From the NCBI RefSeq assembly GCF_007655135.1, contig NW_022204045.1, positions 48,561 through 112,560 on the forward strand: 64,000 bases of DNA, written 5' to 3'. A program made the translations under genes and the position numbers. Source of the DNA: Punica granatum. Taxonomy: Eukaryota; Streptophyta; Magnoliopsida; Myrtales; Lythraceae. The notes under the pieces were generated by a model. It was not told the DNA's origin. It worked only from the letters and a program-made list of their open reading frames with translations, and did not search any database. Every line of letters begins with the position of its first letter. The stretch's first letter is position 1. Positions 41,848-54,540 of the stretch are shown here, piece after piece.

Positions 41848-44443
41848 TTAGTAGGTAATGAATTGTGCTGATGGAGCTCTAGTTACCAAAGCAGAGTGGA
41901 TCTCTTCCAGGAAAGGTGCAAGTAATGAAATGAATGTCTGCATTTCCTCCACAAGACTCTCCCGGCTTTGGTCTTTCGCCGCGAGGAGGTCTATGAAGGT
42001 TTTGTTATCCGGCACCAATTTCGTAGCCACCTGCAAACATCGTATTATGCTATTAGCTAACTGCAATATAAAATGGTATTAATAAACAAGGGATCAAGAT
42101 AGAGCAAATATTAGTTCGATTCGCTCTGCCTTCCATCTGTGGTTAAAGGTGCATGGAACATTGTATATCATGAAGCAGGCTAGATAGATGTACACCAAAA
42201 CTAGAATAAATAAACCGGAACATGGGATACCGTGTTTTGGAATCGTACAACCCCTAGTCTAGAACCAATAAAAGAAATTTCGAACAATTTCCTAACCGAT
42301 TTGAAAGATTTCACGGATGGCTTTTGTCGATTGGCTCCAAGGTGAGTTGCAGCAATTAGATCTCTTTTAATTTCACAGATTTGTGTATTCAACTATTCAT
42401 AATGATAAATAAAAGAGAAATAATTATTTGCAATTAATATTAATTATTTACTCTGAAGGCGGCCGAAGAAATCCAGCCATGCCATGGCTTCAAGGTGACG
42501 GCATACGCGTCTTCCACTGCCTGCTCCATGCTCAGCCCTGGATCCATTGCCAGTCTCTGTAACAAAGCCACAGTAAATTCCATCGATCTGCGCCGAAAAC
42601 AGATTCATTCCATAAGTAAAAAGAAAATAATAAGAAAGAGCAGTGCTTGATTATGACCTCGTATTTCAAAATGATATAGTATCTTATGACTAACATATGA
42701 TTGGTTGGTTTTGACGATGAACTCGACAAATGACACGTCCATAACCACATAATTATAAATATTAGAGATATTTTTTTTGACCTGGTCAGCCAGACAAACG
42801 CTCTGCTACAGCTCGTAGTCTTCCTTGCAATGCCTTCATGAGCCTCCATTTTTAATATCTCGTCTATGCTCGAGTATCTTGATGGTTCAGATTCAAAGAC
42901 CGTCTCCAATCTCTATGCATAATAAAAAAATCATAAAACAATTAAAGTATATATTTTAATTTAAAATAATTTAGAATTAGACAATAACCAATTATTAGTG
43001 AATCAACTACCCAATGTGGCAATCACACGTATGAAGAAGAAAAGACGAGAAACAGGATAAGATATTGTATTAGCAGAAAAAGGATCTAATTCTAGTAGGC
43101 GTGAAAGAGGACAGATGAATCTCTGGTCGGACGAAAACACCCTCTACACTGATTGAGGCTGGGACAAGCATATATGGCCAAAAACATTAGATCTTAAAAA
43201 ATTATGGGCTTGTCTTAAGCTTTGTGAACCATGCTTTGCAATTGGCACAACCAGGAATTTTTTAATATTTGATAAATTGCGAGTTTTTATATCTATATTA
43301 TAATAATCAATTTAAGTATATGGGGAATAATCGAGGGTGTTTCCGTCGTTAAGGATAGCTTGGAGTTGCACGTCTCCTCTATCTTGATTGTGGAGAAAAA
43401 AAAATAAAAACGTGGGGAGGAGGGTTAATCGTAAATTGAGCTCAGTTGACAGAAGTCATTTACAATATAAGGTTTGAAAAACGTATCTTGTCCTCAGGAT
43501 TAAACTGTGATATCCAAATAAGATTGATCTTCACCAATGAACTCAGGACACGCATGGTGCTATCCAGAAAAACAAAATTGTGGGAGAATGTTCATGTGGT
43601 TAGAATAAAACAAGAGAAACAGACAAAAGATGAGAGAACACTTCCGTAGGAACTCTTTTTGGAACGACTAACTTCACATTTTCCGGTGCCTTTGTTCATT
43701 CAATTATATAAAGACACATTTTCTTAATCCCCTTTAAATTTCGAACCTAGTAATGAAACAAAAAAAAAATGTCTGTATCACCTTTCTTTTTTGGTTTATT
43801 AATAAAATAAGCGAAAAGTTTCACGAGAAAAACCTCCAATCCGCTCTTACGCGATCGAACATGCCCTTTCTTGATGTAATTACAAAAATACCCACATCGA
43901 GTGATTCGGCTGCGCCGAATCAGAGTGAGCAGCACGGCTCTTAATAAAATAAAAATGGTGATCACCTGAATGTTCTGATGAATGTCTTGTCTGAGAACAG
44001 CCATTGTCGGGCCTATCTTATCTGCATGAAACCACACCAAGTAAGGTAGGAAAATTCTAAGACGACATGAATCATCCTGACCTTGCATCCTCAACATGGG
44101 TGAGTGGACGCGGTTATTACCAAGTAAGGTAATAACCGATCATAGAGAATATATTCATTCTAATAGAACATGAACACAAAGAAGAAGTATTGAGTTAGTT
44201 ACCAAGAACTTGAACAACCAAGGTGCAAAGAGAAAGGAAAGGCCTTGTGGGGATAGCTTGATGGGATTGGCCATGATGTTGATGTTGTTCTCGATCATGT
44301 TGTTGATCATCATGATGGTCTTGGATGACAGAGCAATCATTGGGCTTGACCATGGCAGGGTTCAGTTTGACCATCAGGGAGAGCTCTTCAATGGCGGATC
44401 TTATCTCAGTTCTTGCTTTCTCCATCTCTCTTCTCCTTTTCAT
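41848..44443 (-). CDS. Glycolipid transfer protein domain gene (ACD11/GLTP-like), five exons
   Basis: Soluble sphingolipid-transfer fold. Exons on the minus strand: 44443-44203, 44021-43966, 42912-42782, 42587-42452, 42030-41848, giving 747 nt and 248 residues with phases 1, 0, 2, 0 that join exactly; all introns are GT...AG (the exon-3 donor GTCAAA is weak). Key residues: D93 and N97 in RQDIHQNIQ with R100 following, W140 in FVWLTR and H179 in KPWHGW; these are the family's head-group-binding set. C-terminal helix region with FISLLAPFLEEIH. The first 65 residues are an extension with a run of Asp, Gln and His (DHHDDQQHDREQHQHH). A second ATG at 44425 (MEKARTE) could be the true start, since the TATA box is close. 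Which paralogue it is, and what lipid it carries, cannot be read here. Confidence 0.88.
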
Positions 44444-44472
44444 GATCAGTACAACACACGCCCCCTCAGTTG

Positions 44473-44490
44473 GATATATATATATATAGT
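44473..44490 (-). promoter_or_regulatory. TATA region of the glycolipid-transfer gene
   Basis: Minus strand ACTATATATATATATCC about 30-45 bp before the first ATG. A GA-rich tract (GAGAGAAGAGAGG) lies upstream. Confidence 0.55.
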
Positions 44491-44670
44491 GTGAGTAAAG
44501 TGATCTGCCTCTCTTCTCTCTCTTCCCTTCTCTTCTCTTCCTCTGTCCAATCAAATTAATGATTAAAGCAGGAGATAACAGAGAGAAATAGAGAGATATA
44601 TAGAGATATGATATGATAATGGTGATGGTGAGATGAGACTTTGCAAATGCAATCTGTTGCTTATAACTCG

Positions 44671-44689
44671 CTCTCTCTCTCTCTCTCTC
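44671..44689. repeat. (CT)9 microsatellite
   Basis: CT run in the upstream region of the glycolipid-transfer gene. Confidence 0.9.
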
Positions 44690-44721
44690 ATGGAGGAGAA
44701 GGCGTTAATATAGAGCATATA

Positions 44722-44779
44722 TCTCTATTTACTATTATCCTTTTTCTTTGCCTCTATTTACTATTATCCTTTTTCTTTG
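44722..44779. repeat. 29-bp tandem duplication
   Basis: The unit CTCTATTTACTATTATCC plus a TTTTTCTTTG end occurs twice head to tail. Confidence 0.9.
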
Positions 44780-45059
44780 TTTTTTCAAGGTAGAGTACGA
44801 AATATCCACAGTCACTAATCTCCCTTCAAGTGTTGGTTTGGTCTTGTCATGAAATATTTTTCGATGAATATTTAAACCTTAACGAATTGTTTGAATTGCG
44901 CATTATGAAAGATTATGGAGGTGAGGGTTATTCAAATGTAGTGTAACTACTTATCTAAAAGAAATATAATCTAACTATAGGTAAAAGTTGGCCCACTAAA
45001 AGTTTATTTTGCCTTTGAGTGGACATCCCGACCATTCTTATTTTACCATTTGCACTTTT

Positions 45060-45205
45060 TAGTATTCGAAAGCCCCACAGACTCCTACTAATTCAAGTTT
45101 GAGCCAAATTAGCCTACTAAGATATAACTCTTTCAGTCACAAATTTCTCTATTAACAAAATTCAAGGTCAAAACCTTATTTAAGATAAAAAAAGTTTCGA
45201 AACAT
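45060..45205 (-). repeat. SINE-like repeat (family B), diverged
   Basis: Minus strand keeps the family B words AAGGTTTTGACCTTG and AAGAGTTATATCTTAG. Weaker than the copies at 25040 and 59930. Confidence 0.3.
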
Positions 45206-46019
45206 TTGAAGCTAACTAATTTGGTCACGTCCCAATGCCAATGGTTCTCTTATGTTCTCTTAGTGTCACTGTTCAGTAATTCATTTTTGTTGGTATGGGG
45301 GCCCCGTTTTGACATTGATGGAGCGTTTGACCTTGTGTTTACCGCCATTTCGCTTCATCTATGCAGGGGTCATCCCTTCCGGTTTGGTCGCCTCCCTCAA
45401 CGGTAAATCATGTTAGTATAAAACCCGACGATCTCTACTCTGGTCTTTCTTTCAATGAGTAAATAAATAAATACTAGAACAACAGAAACTGTTGGATGGC
45501 AAGCAACATTGCGTTTCTCTAGATCGAAAACCGAGAAAAACATAGAAAAGATCACATGCATTGGCAATCTCCCTTGACCTATAATCAAGAGTTTAAGCGA
45601 TCTTCACTAATGGAACTTCATATTTCTCTATGGTAACTTGAAAAAAAAAAAATCTCACCAAGAGAAAATGAAAAGGAAGAAAAATAACATTTCTGGTTCT
45701 TACCCCGGCCCCCTCTCTCCCGTTTATTTTTTCTTAAACAATTATATTTATTGTATTTTGATTTTAAAATTTTAAAAGATCATTTTTCTTAAAAATTTTC
45801 ATGTCAGCAACTATAAATGAAAAATGCGGGATTTGGACCAAAATAGCAAATACGCGAAAGATTGAGGACAAGAATTGAAAAACAAAGTATATATCATGGA
45901 AATAAATAAAATTGCAAATGATCGAGAATTAAAAGTGGTTGTATATATATATATATATAAAGACATAATAAAAAATTAAGCACAACTTGTAGTACTAAAG
46001 ATAAACGTACTTTTCCCTT
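45206..46019. other. Intergenic
   Basis: No gene recognised. A (TA)n run lies near 45937-45958. Confidence 0.4.
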
Positions 46020-46330
46020 ACGGGGTTCAAATTTATGTACCAATAACTAGCTGTTTGGTGCATGAATTTGGTCGTACTCTAATTGCTTAACCAATCCTAT
46101 GGTTAAATATGTTTGATGCATGTGCGACAGTTTTCTTTCCAGTACGGAAAACTATTTTTATTGGAACCAAATTGATTCCTGGTTCTGTCCGATGCTAAAA
46201 AAAGCTGGAAAGCCAATACTTATAAATGATTTATCACTCAACATGGTTAATTAAATTACTGAATCTTATTCATTAACATGGCTACATTTGCTGAAATTCG
46301 CTCTTCTAAGAAAGTCGCGCACAGAAAAAA
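46020..46330. repeat. Dispersed duplication, left copy
   Basis: Shares with 47130-47430 the word order TTGGTCGTACTC / TTTGTCGTACTC, GCTTAACCA, GGTTAAA, TTTGAT, CTCAACATGGTTAA, ACTG, then TGCTCTAAGAAAGT-type end. The copies lie about 1.1 kb apart and are diverged. Confidence 0.5.
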
Positions 46331-46340
46331 AAAAAAAAAA

Positions 46341-46510
46341 GCATAGCGTGATGGCGTCTGCTTTCATCTGTTAACCAAGAGATTACGAGTTCGATTCTTA
46401 TATTTGGACTACTAATGTCTATTTATTATCTATTAGGATTATGATCTATATTTTATTGTATCAGATCTATGGGCCTATCCCGTAATTGGAAAAAAAATAA
46501 AAATAAAAGA
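46341..46510 (+). repeat. SINE-like repeat (family A)
   Basis: Begins GCATAGCGTGATGGCGTCTG, with B-box-like ACGAGTTCGATTCTT, then ATTGTATCAGATCTATGGG and an A-rich tail. Best-preserved B box of the family in this window. Confidence 0.6.
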
Positions 46511-47129
46511 AAGTCACACACATTATTGAAAAATTATAAATATGAATGAAATTTCAGGCGACAATTTTATTAGAAAAATATGTATTTGGACATCCCTATC
46601 ATAACCGTTATGCCAAATTAGAGTCTTATATCATTATTTGGATTTTGCGCAAGCAAAATTGATGAGGATTTTATCGCATGTTGTTGCGTCGTCTTTAGAT
46701 CATCTCGAGGAATATTGATTTAGTACTAAGAAAATATATTTGGCCAACGAAATCTCATATTGTATAACCTGTTTATATTTCGGATACTATTCATGAATTA
46801 CATAAGGGTTAGCGATTGTATGATTTTTATGGTGTCGATTTTTTCTCCATATATCTCCATAGTGGTAGCTAATATATTTAGTAAGGGAATTTATTTATTT
46901 TGTTTTCAAGATTGAAGAAAGGGGTATATATTGAAAATTTTTGGACTGTTCATTAGATAATATCTTGACCAGAAATGGTAATGAATGGTTGGCTAGCTTA
47001 CCTCGTAGGGTACAGGATAGGAACCCTTTTAAAGTAATACCTGACACCTGTGATCCCTTTGAATATTAATATATATTAGTGATTAGTGATATTTTACAAT
47101 TAAGGTTCATTAAAGTTTATAAACTTTTT
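46511..47129. other. Intergenic
   Basis: No gene recognised. Confidence 0.4.
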
Positions 47130-47430
47130 TTTGTCCTGGATATAAACTAAGTGGCTGTTAATTTGGCCATGCATTTTGTCGTACTCTTGCTTAACCATAA
47201 CTTAGGTTAAACAAGTTTGATAGGTGTTATTATCCTGACCAAAGGAACATCATAAAGCTGGATTATTCGACATTATGCAATATATGATTTGTTTCTCTAC
47301 CTCAACATGGTTAAATAACATAAATGACTGGGATCTTTATTTTGTAACACCTAGGTTGATCACTACTTTGGGCTAGACTGGACACATATGACATTGGTTG
47401 CTCTAAGAAAGTTTATTTTTTAATAAGTTA
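47130..47430. repeat. Dispersed duplication, right copy
   Basis: See 46020-46330. Part of it recurs a third time near 47708-47740 (ATTATCCGGATTAAAGGAAC). Confidence 0.5.
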
Positions 47431-49287
47431 GTTATTATTTATATAATATCGTCTATAAATAACTTGTTCATGGTATAATCATCTCTCTACTCCTATAGTT
47501 TTGACCTGTGACGAACAAACCAACCATGCCTATGTTGTACACTCTCGTTCTCGTTCAATCTAATCTTTCACATTGCCCTCACTCATATCGATCTCCATAC
47601 ATGGTTTAGGATTCCAACGAATTCTTATATTCTTTTGAGCTAAAAATGCAAAAGGTAAGAAAAGGTGCCTTACTTTGCCACGAGCTCACAGTTATGTGGG
47701 ACCTTGGTGTCATTATCCGGATTAAAGGAACATCATAAATGTATATATATCTGTGTGTATATGTCATAAGGTTTTGCGATGGCAAAAAGCGAGGACCATC
47801 CAAAGCGCTAAAGCAAAATTTGAAATCATAACCTAGTCGATGCACTGTTTAACCTGAAAAAGTGTGACCCGTTCTTGGCCGAACAAAAGATATCATTTTA
47901 TCATTGCTTTGGAACCAGAAAACTTATCGGAGAAGATCACTAGAAGATAAAATGTAACAAGTCTAAAATGCAAGCAATATCCACTATTACTATATAAGCT
48001 CAATTGTTAAAATTGGGTACTATACGTTTTCCAAGACAAACTTGTAATTGAGACTTAACAGTCATTATCATTACGACTTTTTCAAAGAAAGTAGGGTACT
48101 CTAAAATTCTCACTTTGCAAACATGTGATTGAGAATAAAAAGTCAGATGTACAATTGGGTGCTCTAAAATTCTCACTTTGCAAGATCCACTATTACTACG
48201 TTTTCAAAGACAAACTTGTGTAAGATCAATTGTTAGTGCATATGCATGCACTAATGAGAATTATAGTCATATGTACATATTTTACAAACATTAGCCCTGC
48301 TAGATATATCAAAAATGCTAAAATCCTTTTGAAAAATCTAATATTCCTCCTAAAATAATCGTTAGATATTGTGTAAATTACAGCTTTTATCATTTTGAAT
48401 AAAATTCTTGAAATAATAAATTTTATATTATTTATTAGGAGAACATAATAATAATCTATATTCCTTAGAATTCCAATTCAAAAGTTTGGTTTGCACTAAT
48501 TAATTTGGAATAGCAATTCCCTGTTGGTGATTATGCTTTTGGTTAATCAGCAGTTAGGATTACTTGGGGAAGGTACTTTCTAGGTATTCAAAACCCATAG
48601 AACAACACCCTCTGGCACCCAGATTACTCTTATATATCCCTTACGCACTTTTATTTATAATTAATTTTTTATTTTCCTATTGGAGGGTTTTGGGGTCAAT
48701 CTTTAATCGGTATATTATATTCAACTTTAATCTACATAGAGTAATGTTTAATTATTACGTAATGGATGAGAAGGCATACGTTATTTTAATTCATTTGGTT
48801 ACATTCGTAAGTTTGAAGCAGAATCTTATTATTTGGAGAAACTCCTAGGTAATCCCATTTCGTCCACATTGATATTTTCTAATTCTAACATATACGAATA
48901 AATCAATTAGACAGACATATTAGCATATGTATGATGGCCACGGATTAATTAATTTGTGTAATGAAATAATCTCATCTTGATTATTCCGCCTCTTATTATT
49001 TTTAAGGATTAATCATGTAATAAATTTTCTCATCCACTTCAGAAAAATTTCTTAGTTTCTCTCTTTCAGGTCTATATTGTGGGATAAAGGGGAAGAGACC
49101 ATTTCATAGTGACATCAAATAGATAGAATTTGGTAGTTTAGAGATATAAAAGGCGATGGCTCTCAAGTCAAGGGTGGGGCCATATTAATTCCAGTGCTCG
49201 TTTCTCTTTATATGTATGTATTGAGATCACCTGTAATTTCTTTAACAATTTTCCTTTTTACCAAATAAATATTTTTTTTATCAAAGA
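47431..49287. other. Intergenic with a short local duplication
   Basis: CTCTAAAATTCTCACTTTGC occurs near 48100 and 48160, and CCACTATTACTA near 47982 and 48188. The open frame 48564-48848 (94 codons) has no family features and no codon pattern that convinces me. Confidence 0.4.
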
Positions 49288-49437
49288 GAATGTAATATAT
49301 TGACCTATGCTCTCATATAGTAATCAAGAGATTTGATGTTTGATGCTCAGTGGGACTATCACTGTCTCTTTTAACTATTAAGATTTCTAATTCATTGTAT
49401 TAGACCAATAGACTTCCGTTATAACCGAAAAATAAAT
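49288..49437 (+). repeat. SINE-like repeat (family A)
   Basis: Ends ATTGTATTAGACC, TTCCGTTATAACCGAAAAA, the family tail. Its A-box part is degraded. Confidence 0.5.
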
Positions 49438-49849
49438 ATTTATTTTCACCAAAAAAAATTAGAGAATATTTCTTCACAAGGGAAATTCTTAGGTTCCGGG
49501 GCTGAGATTTTAGCTTTGTATAACAATTCCCGAAAATTTTCAGATTAATCCCTGAAAGTTCTGAGTCTGTTGCATTTAAGTCCTTTTTAGTTATTTTGTG
49601 CATGTGATAATTCGTGAACCCTGAATTAGATTTAATATTCACTATTATTGTAGTTAGAGATACGTGATATGTGTTGGTTTGACAACTTTGCCTATGAAAT
49701 TCAGTTTTATTACTACTCCTCGGTGAGGATAAGATAATAGATGGACGTGGGGGAAGAATCCAAGCGGTCAAATATTCTATGCACAAGGCATGCATAGAAT
49801 TAAAAGTGTAAGAAGCCGCCAAAAAGCTCCCCTACTTGAACAAGGGTTG
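49438..49849. other. Intergenic
   Basis: Open frame 49400-49822 on the minus strand is not recognised. Confidence 0.35.
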
Positions 49850-51770
49850 TTGTTCCCAGATTGAATACGATCCAGGAAGATATGGTCTAGCATTCCCTAA
49901 ATAGATGCTGATCTAATTCTTAGCAATGTGTTTCTCAAAGAACAAAGAGAAACTCTTCCTTTTGAGCAGCGCAACACCTATGTCAAAATTGCAAGTGCCA
50001 GTATACAAACTGTAGAAAACCCCCGATTAAGACTCAAATTTGGATTTTATCCGGTAAAGGTTTCTTAATTTTATGGCGGTTCCCCATGTGAACGTGCTTT
50101 TAGAGTGCGAGCTTAGCATGGTGAAGTATGGGAAGACCACTTATTTGGAGATGAAATTTTGCTTGAAAAATCTCAAAATGATTACTTATGGTATGAAGAT
50201 CTGACCAAGCTAGAAGTGATAAAAAGACCCATTTCTATCATAAGCAGTGTCAACTTAAAATGAACTAGGTGGAATAAGTTTCTAATAAAGTTGGCTGCTA
50301 ACTTTACTGAGGACCCACTGGATTTATAGAGTCTGAACAACATCTAGGCCAAACTCGAGTTAAAATATCCCGATACCATCATTAGATCAACAAATATCCT
50401 GAATTGCTCTCAAAAGGCTTGATGAGAGACGGTTTCAGTCGTCAATCCAGTCCAGCCTTTATCGTGATAACCCACGCATAGCAAGTCAAGGAAAAACTCG
50501 GATGGTTATAGACTAGCTTAGCTTAACAAAGCAACCAACGACGGTGGTGGTAACATTCCTGCCACTAGAGATCTCATTGACGAGATAAGTTTCAAACAAC
50601 CTTCCATTTTTTTCTAAATTAGATTCGAAAAGTGGATATTGGCAAGTTAAGATGAAAGAAGAGTCTATCCCATTAACGGCGTTCAACGCACCGCAAGGAA
50701 TGTATGAATGGACTGTATGTCGTTCGGATTAAAGAATGCCCTTGGTATTTTCAAGCGCAAGACGAATGACGCTTTCAACCATCTCAAGAAGTTTTGCACA
50801 GTCTACATAGATGATGTGCTAGTCTTCAGCCACAGTGAAGAAGAGCACATGAGTCACTCAGAACAAGTTACTGATGTCTTAAAAAATGAGGGCATGATTC
50901 TATGTGAAAGAAAGATAGAATGGTTCAAGGAAAGGGTAAACTTTCTTGGTATGGAAGTAGAGAAAAAAAGATCTGTCTACAAACTCATATCGCTGAAAGT
51001 ATTGTAAACTTTCCTGACTTACTTTAGGATAGGAAGCAGATCTAAACATTTTGTGGAATTGCTAACTATGCTAGGAAGTTCGTAAAACATCTTTCCAAAC
51101 ATCTAACTAGATTGTCTAGTAAAGTAAGTTGGTTTTGGGAAGATGATGATGAGAATGTGAAGAACTTGCGCCTTCATTCTTACCCTCAGACACTGATGTA
51201 TTAGTCCTGGATATCGATGCTTCAGACGAGTTTTGGCATGCTGTTTTAAAAATAAAATGAAGAAAATTCGAACCTATTTGTAAGTATTGGTTTGGAGCTT
51301 TTAAGGGGTATGAGTTAAACCATCCCATTCATAAAAATGATGTTCTTACGTTGAAAAATGGTATAAAAGCTTTCTTAATCTCTCATACCCCAAAAAAGTT
51401 CGAGGTAATAACTGACTTGTTATATTTTAAGATATTTATGAACCTTAATCTAAAAGAAGCTAGACAAACTAGGCTTTTAAGATTGTATGAATGGTTTAGC
51501 TATTACAAGTTTGACATTGAATATATTCTTTCCGAGAAAAATATAATAGTTGATTCTCTCTCGCGTGAGTTATCTTGTCTTGCAAATGGATCCCCGGACC
51601 AAACCGAGGAAAAGTGCGTGCTGGGTGTAAGTATCTCGTTTTGGCCAAGGCTAGGATCATCATTCGGGGAGCACATCAAATCAGAGAACCGACGAAGCAC
51701 CCGAGGATCGCCCGTAAGAAGACGAACTATCAAGAATGAACAGATAAGTCCTCAAGTGCTAAGTACTTAA
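49850..51770 (+). pseudogene. Fossil endogenous pararetrovirus-like RT and RNase H
   Basis: Degraded polymerase, broken by many stops and frameshifts. Seen: SGYWQVKMKEESIPLTAF and PQGMYEW (about 50630-50710), then after a frame break SFGLKNA and the active site TVYIDDVLVFS (YIDD at 50804-50815), then NFLGMEVE; further on an RNase H remnant (51351-51600) with TDLLYFKIFMNLNLKEARQ, YEWFSYYKFDIEY and DSLSREL. Word choice in the palm and RNase H and the absence of an integrase downstream fit Caulimoviridae better than Ty3/gypsy. It is clearly non-functional. A Ty3-type source is not ruled out. Confidence 0.62.
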
Positions 51771-54540
51771 TTTAGATTATCCGTGCCCATTTTCAAAATT
51801 GTACAAGTTAATTGGCAATATTTCTCTCTCCGAGAAAATGCATGTAAAATGGATTTCGAAATATGACGCTCACTCTCCGGAGACCATGTTTTAAACCCAA
51901 TTGCTCATATTTTTAATGTAAAAAAGCATGATAAATTTTTTCCGATTAAAATCCTTTGGTTCATGTATTTTATTCAACAGAATAAAGGTTCGAGATGGAG
52001 AAATCGATATTCTCACGTAGTGAAAATATTCATGTGGGGGTGGTTTCTAGTTAAAAAATGTTTTCTAAAGCCGATGATATTTTTCGATAATTTTTCTCCG
52101 CTTAAATGTGCTTTAAAATCCTGAAAAGGGTGAAAATGTCATTTTATTTTACAAGTTTAAATGCAGATATGTTATTTTTGCCCTATTTGACCAGTTCAGT
52201 TTAACTGGTTCAAGTGAGCTCCCGCCAAGGTGGAATTTAAGGACATGGGAGCGGTTTTCTCCCGCGTCCTTCCATGGAAGCAAGATTAGTAACCGCACGA
52301 TGTGGCTAGTAACTACAACCGCGGGTCAACTTCCAAACGGATAGGTTTGGACAGCTGGACCTGTTTGGAGCTCTCAAATTTTCAAAATAGAATGGCATTT
52401 TGTCCATGAACTGTTGGATTTTACAAAATGAACATCGACTCCCCTTTCCCTATAAATAGAGAGGTCATTTCCAGAATTAACAACCTTTGGTCATTCTCAT
52501 ATGTCGAGAGTCTGCCAAATTACTGACCTGAAATCCATAAACTCTAGTCTGTCGAGAGTTTACGCCCCGATTTCATTAAATCTGAGCTCGGAGATTTGAA
52601 AACTCCTAAGAACTAAGGGAAATTGAGGCCCTAAGCCGGTTTATGTGTAGATTAGACTAATAGGTTGATAGTTTGTGTGATTTAGAGCCTAATTAGGATT
52701 AATTAGATAGTATCATGCTTAACTAGGATCAAACTCGACTAATTAATTTTGATTGTCTTCAGGAAAAGAGTAATTACATTTTAATTGGACTCGATTTGGT
52801 GTTAATTGAGTTAATTTGTATATAATTAGGTGTAATTAGTTGTAATTAGCTTGTGTGTGTGCTAATTAGGTTCTAATCGGGTTAAATCATGCTTAATTAC
52901 TCATGATAGCATTCCGGTTGTGTGGTGATTTAGTTTAATTTGGGGTCAATTGAGTCTAATTAGGCTTAAATCGTGTGTAATCGGATTAACCCCGAACATG
53001 GCTATCAATAATTAGACTCGAATTAGCTTAATTAGGTAAAATTAGCATGAAAACGTTCCGTAAGTTTCTGTAACTTATGCTTAGATTAGTCATTTCGATG
53101 ATTTGTTGCTTGATTAGGCCTACTTAGGAGTAATTAACTTCCTATGGTGGGGAATTAAGTTTAATTAAGTCCAATTAGCCTTTAGTAGCACAAAATTGAC
53201 CTCTTAAGCATGCTGGAAATTTTTTGCTGAATTGATCCGAGATCTAATTGATTGATTTAGGAGTCAATTAGGCTTGATTAGGTGCTAATTGTGTTTATTA
53301 TTCATTTTTTTTGTGTAATAAGGCCTAATTGTGGTCAATTCATTTAATTTTTGGTTCAATCGATGTATGGAGCTCTTGATTGTATGAATGATGGTGAGGG
53401 CCGAGTGGTTAGTGTCCGGTTGGGTCCGATTTCGCTTAACTAGAGTCTAATTAGGAGTAATTAAACTAATCTAGGTGAAATGGACTTAATTAGTGTTTCG
53501 GCCTTAGGAATCAGAATCTAATCAAGTCTAATTGGGTGTCCTTAGGCTTGATTAAAGTAGATAACCATCTTTGTGAATGGTGGCCAAATTTGTATGTGTT
53601 TAATCGAGTCAAAATCAGCTAAACCGTGAAAATCATATGTTAATTTGTAATTATTACGTATACTTGGCCTAATTCATGGGTTTGGGTTAATTAATAATTT
53701 AATTAGGAGTCTGAGGACCTAGGAAGGTCTTCGTGGCCTTGAGGTTCAGTCATTAAGACCCGGGATCCTTTAAACCGGATTAAAGTCAATCACTTGACTT
53801 AATTGGATTAATAATTCAGTCTTTTAGTGTAAATTGAAAAAAAAAAGTTAATCATTTATATTGACAAGTAATCATGGGGATTAAGGGTAATTAAGCCGCT
53901 ATGGAGTCTTAGGAGCAAAATCGAAGGTTAAATTGATCTTGAGGTAATTAGGATAATTTTTTGTAGATTTTTTGGGATTAATTGGCTAATTCACGTAAAT
54001 ATGGTCATGTTAATAAAAATCGAAAAAATCGGTTAATAAAACCTATAGAGACAGGAAATAAACTTAAATTTTCTAGGCTAAGGGCCATAGGCCCATTTTC
54101 CACTTTTCGAGCCTTGGGCCCACTTTTAGGCCGACTCGGCCCACTTCATGGATGATTAGCCTGCATGTATGGCCCGTGATGTATGTTGGTATGAATGTAT
54201 GACCCATTTTTAGAGTCGGATTGTATAATTGTATAATTGTATATAAGCACGTGCATCAGGCGGAGTCTGTAATTTATTCTTTATTTCCTTTGTATATCCG
54301 AATAAGGACCATGACCATAGAATTAATCAACTCGACTTTAATAAATAAATAAAAAGTGTTAGAACTATTAGAAATCCAAGATGGTACTGAAAAGGCGAGT
54401 TATTGACTTGCGGGCCCTAACCTGGTAACAAAGCCCCCGTATTCATTTCTCTAGTTAGAAGACCGAGTTAAACTTAAATCTTTTGGCAGTTAGTATCTTG
54501 ACCCCATAAGCTACTTAGGTGGCTCACCGGTTAAATAAAC
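51771..54540 (+). other. Non-coding, TATA-containing, AATTAG-rich block (LTR-like or viral intergenic region)
   Basis: No coding frame. A TATA box CCTATAAATAGAGAGG lies at 52449-52464. From 52620 to 54010 the hexamer AATTAG occurs about 17 times by hand count in about 1.4 kb. At 54425-54436 TGGTAACAAAGC differs from the initiator-Met PBS at two places; at 54546 TGGCGACTC resembles the Tat-type PBS. It may be the LTR of a second Tat-type element or the intergenic region of the fossil pararetrovirus. Confidence 0.4.
52449..52464 (+). promoter_or_regulatory. TATA-box promoter of a retroelement or viral remnant
   Basis: CCTATAAATAGAGAGG in a CT-rich then AT-balanced context, followed by long non-coding DNA. 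Confidence 0.5.

Noticed and set aside
54425..54436. TGGTAACAAAGC as a true initiator-Met PBS
   Set aside because: Two mismatches in twelve and no LTR end beside it; kept only as a weak hint in the region's description.
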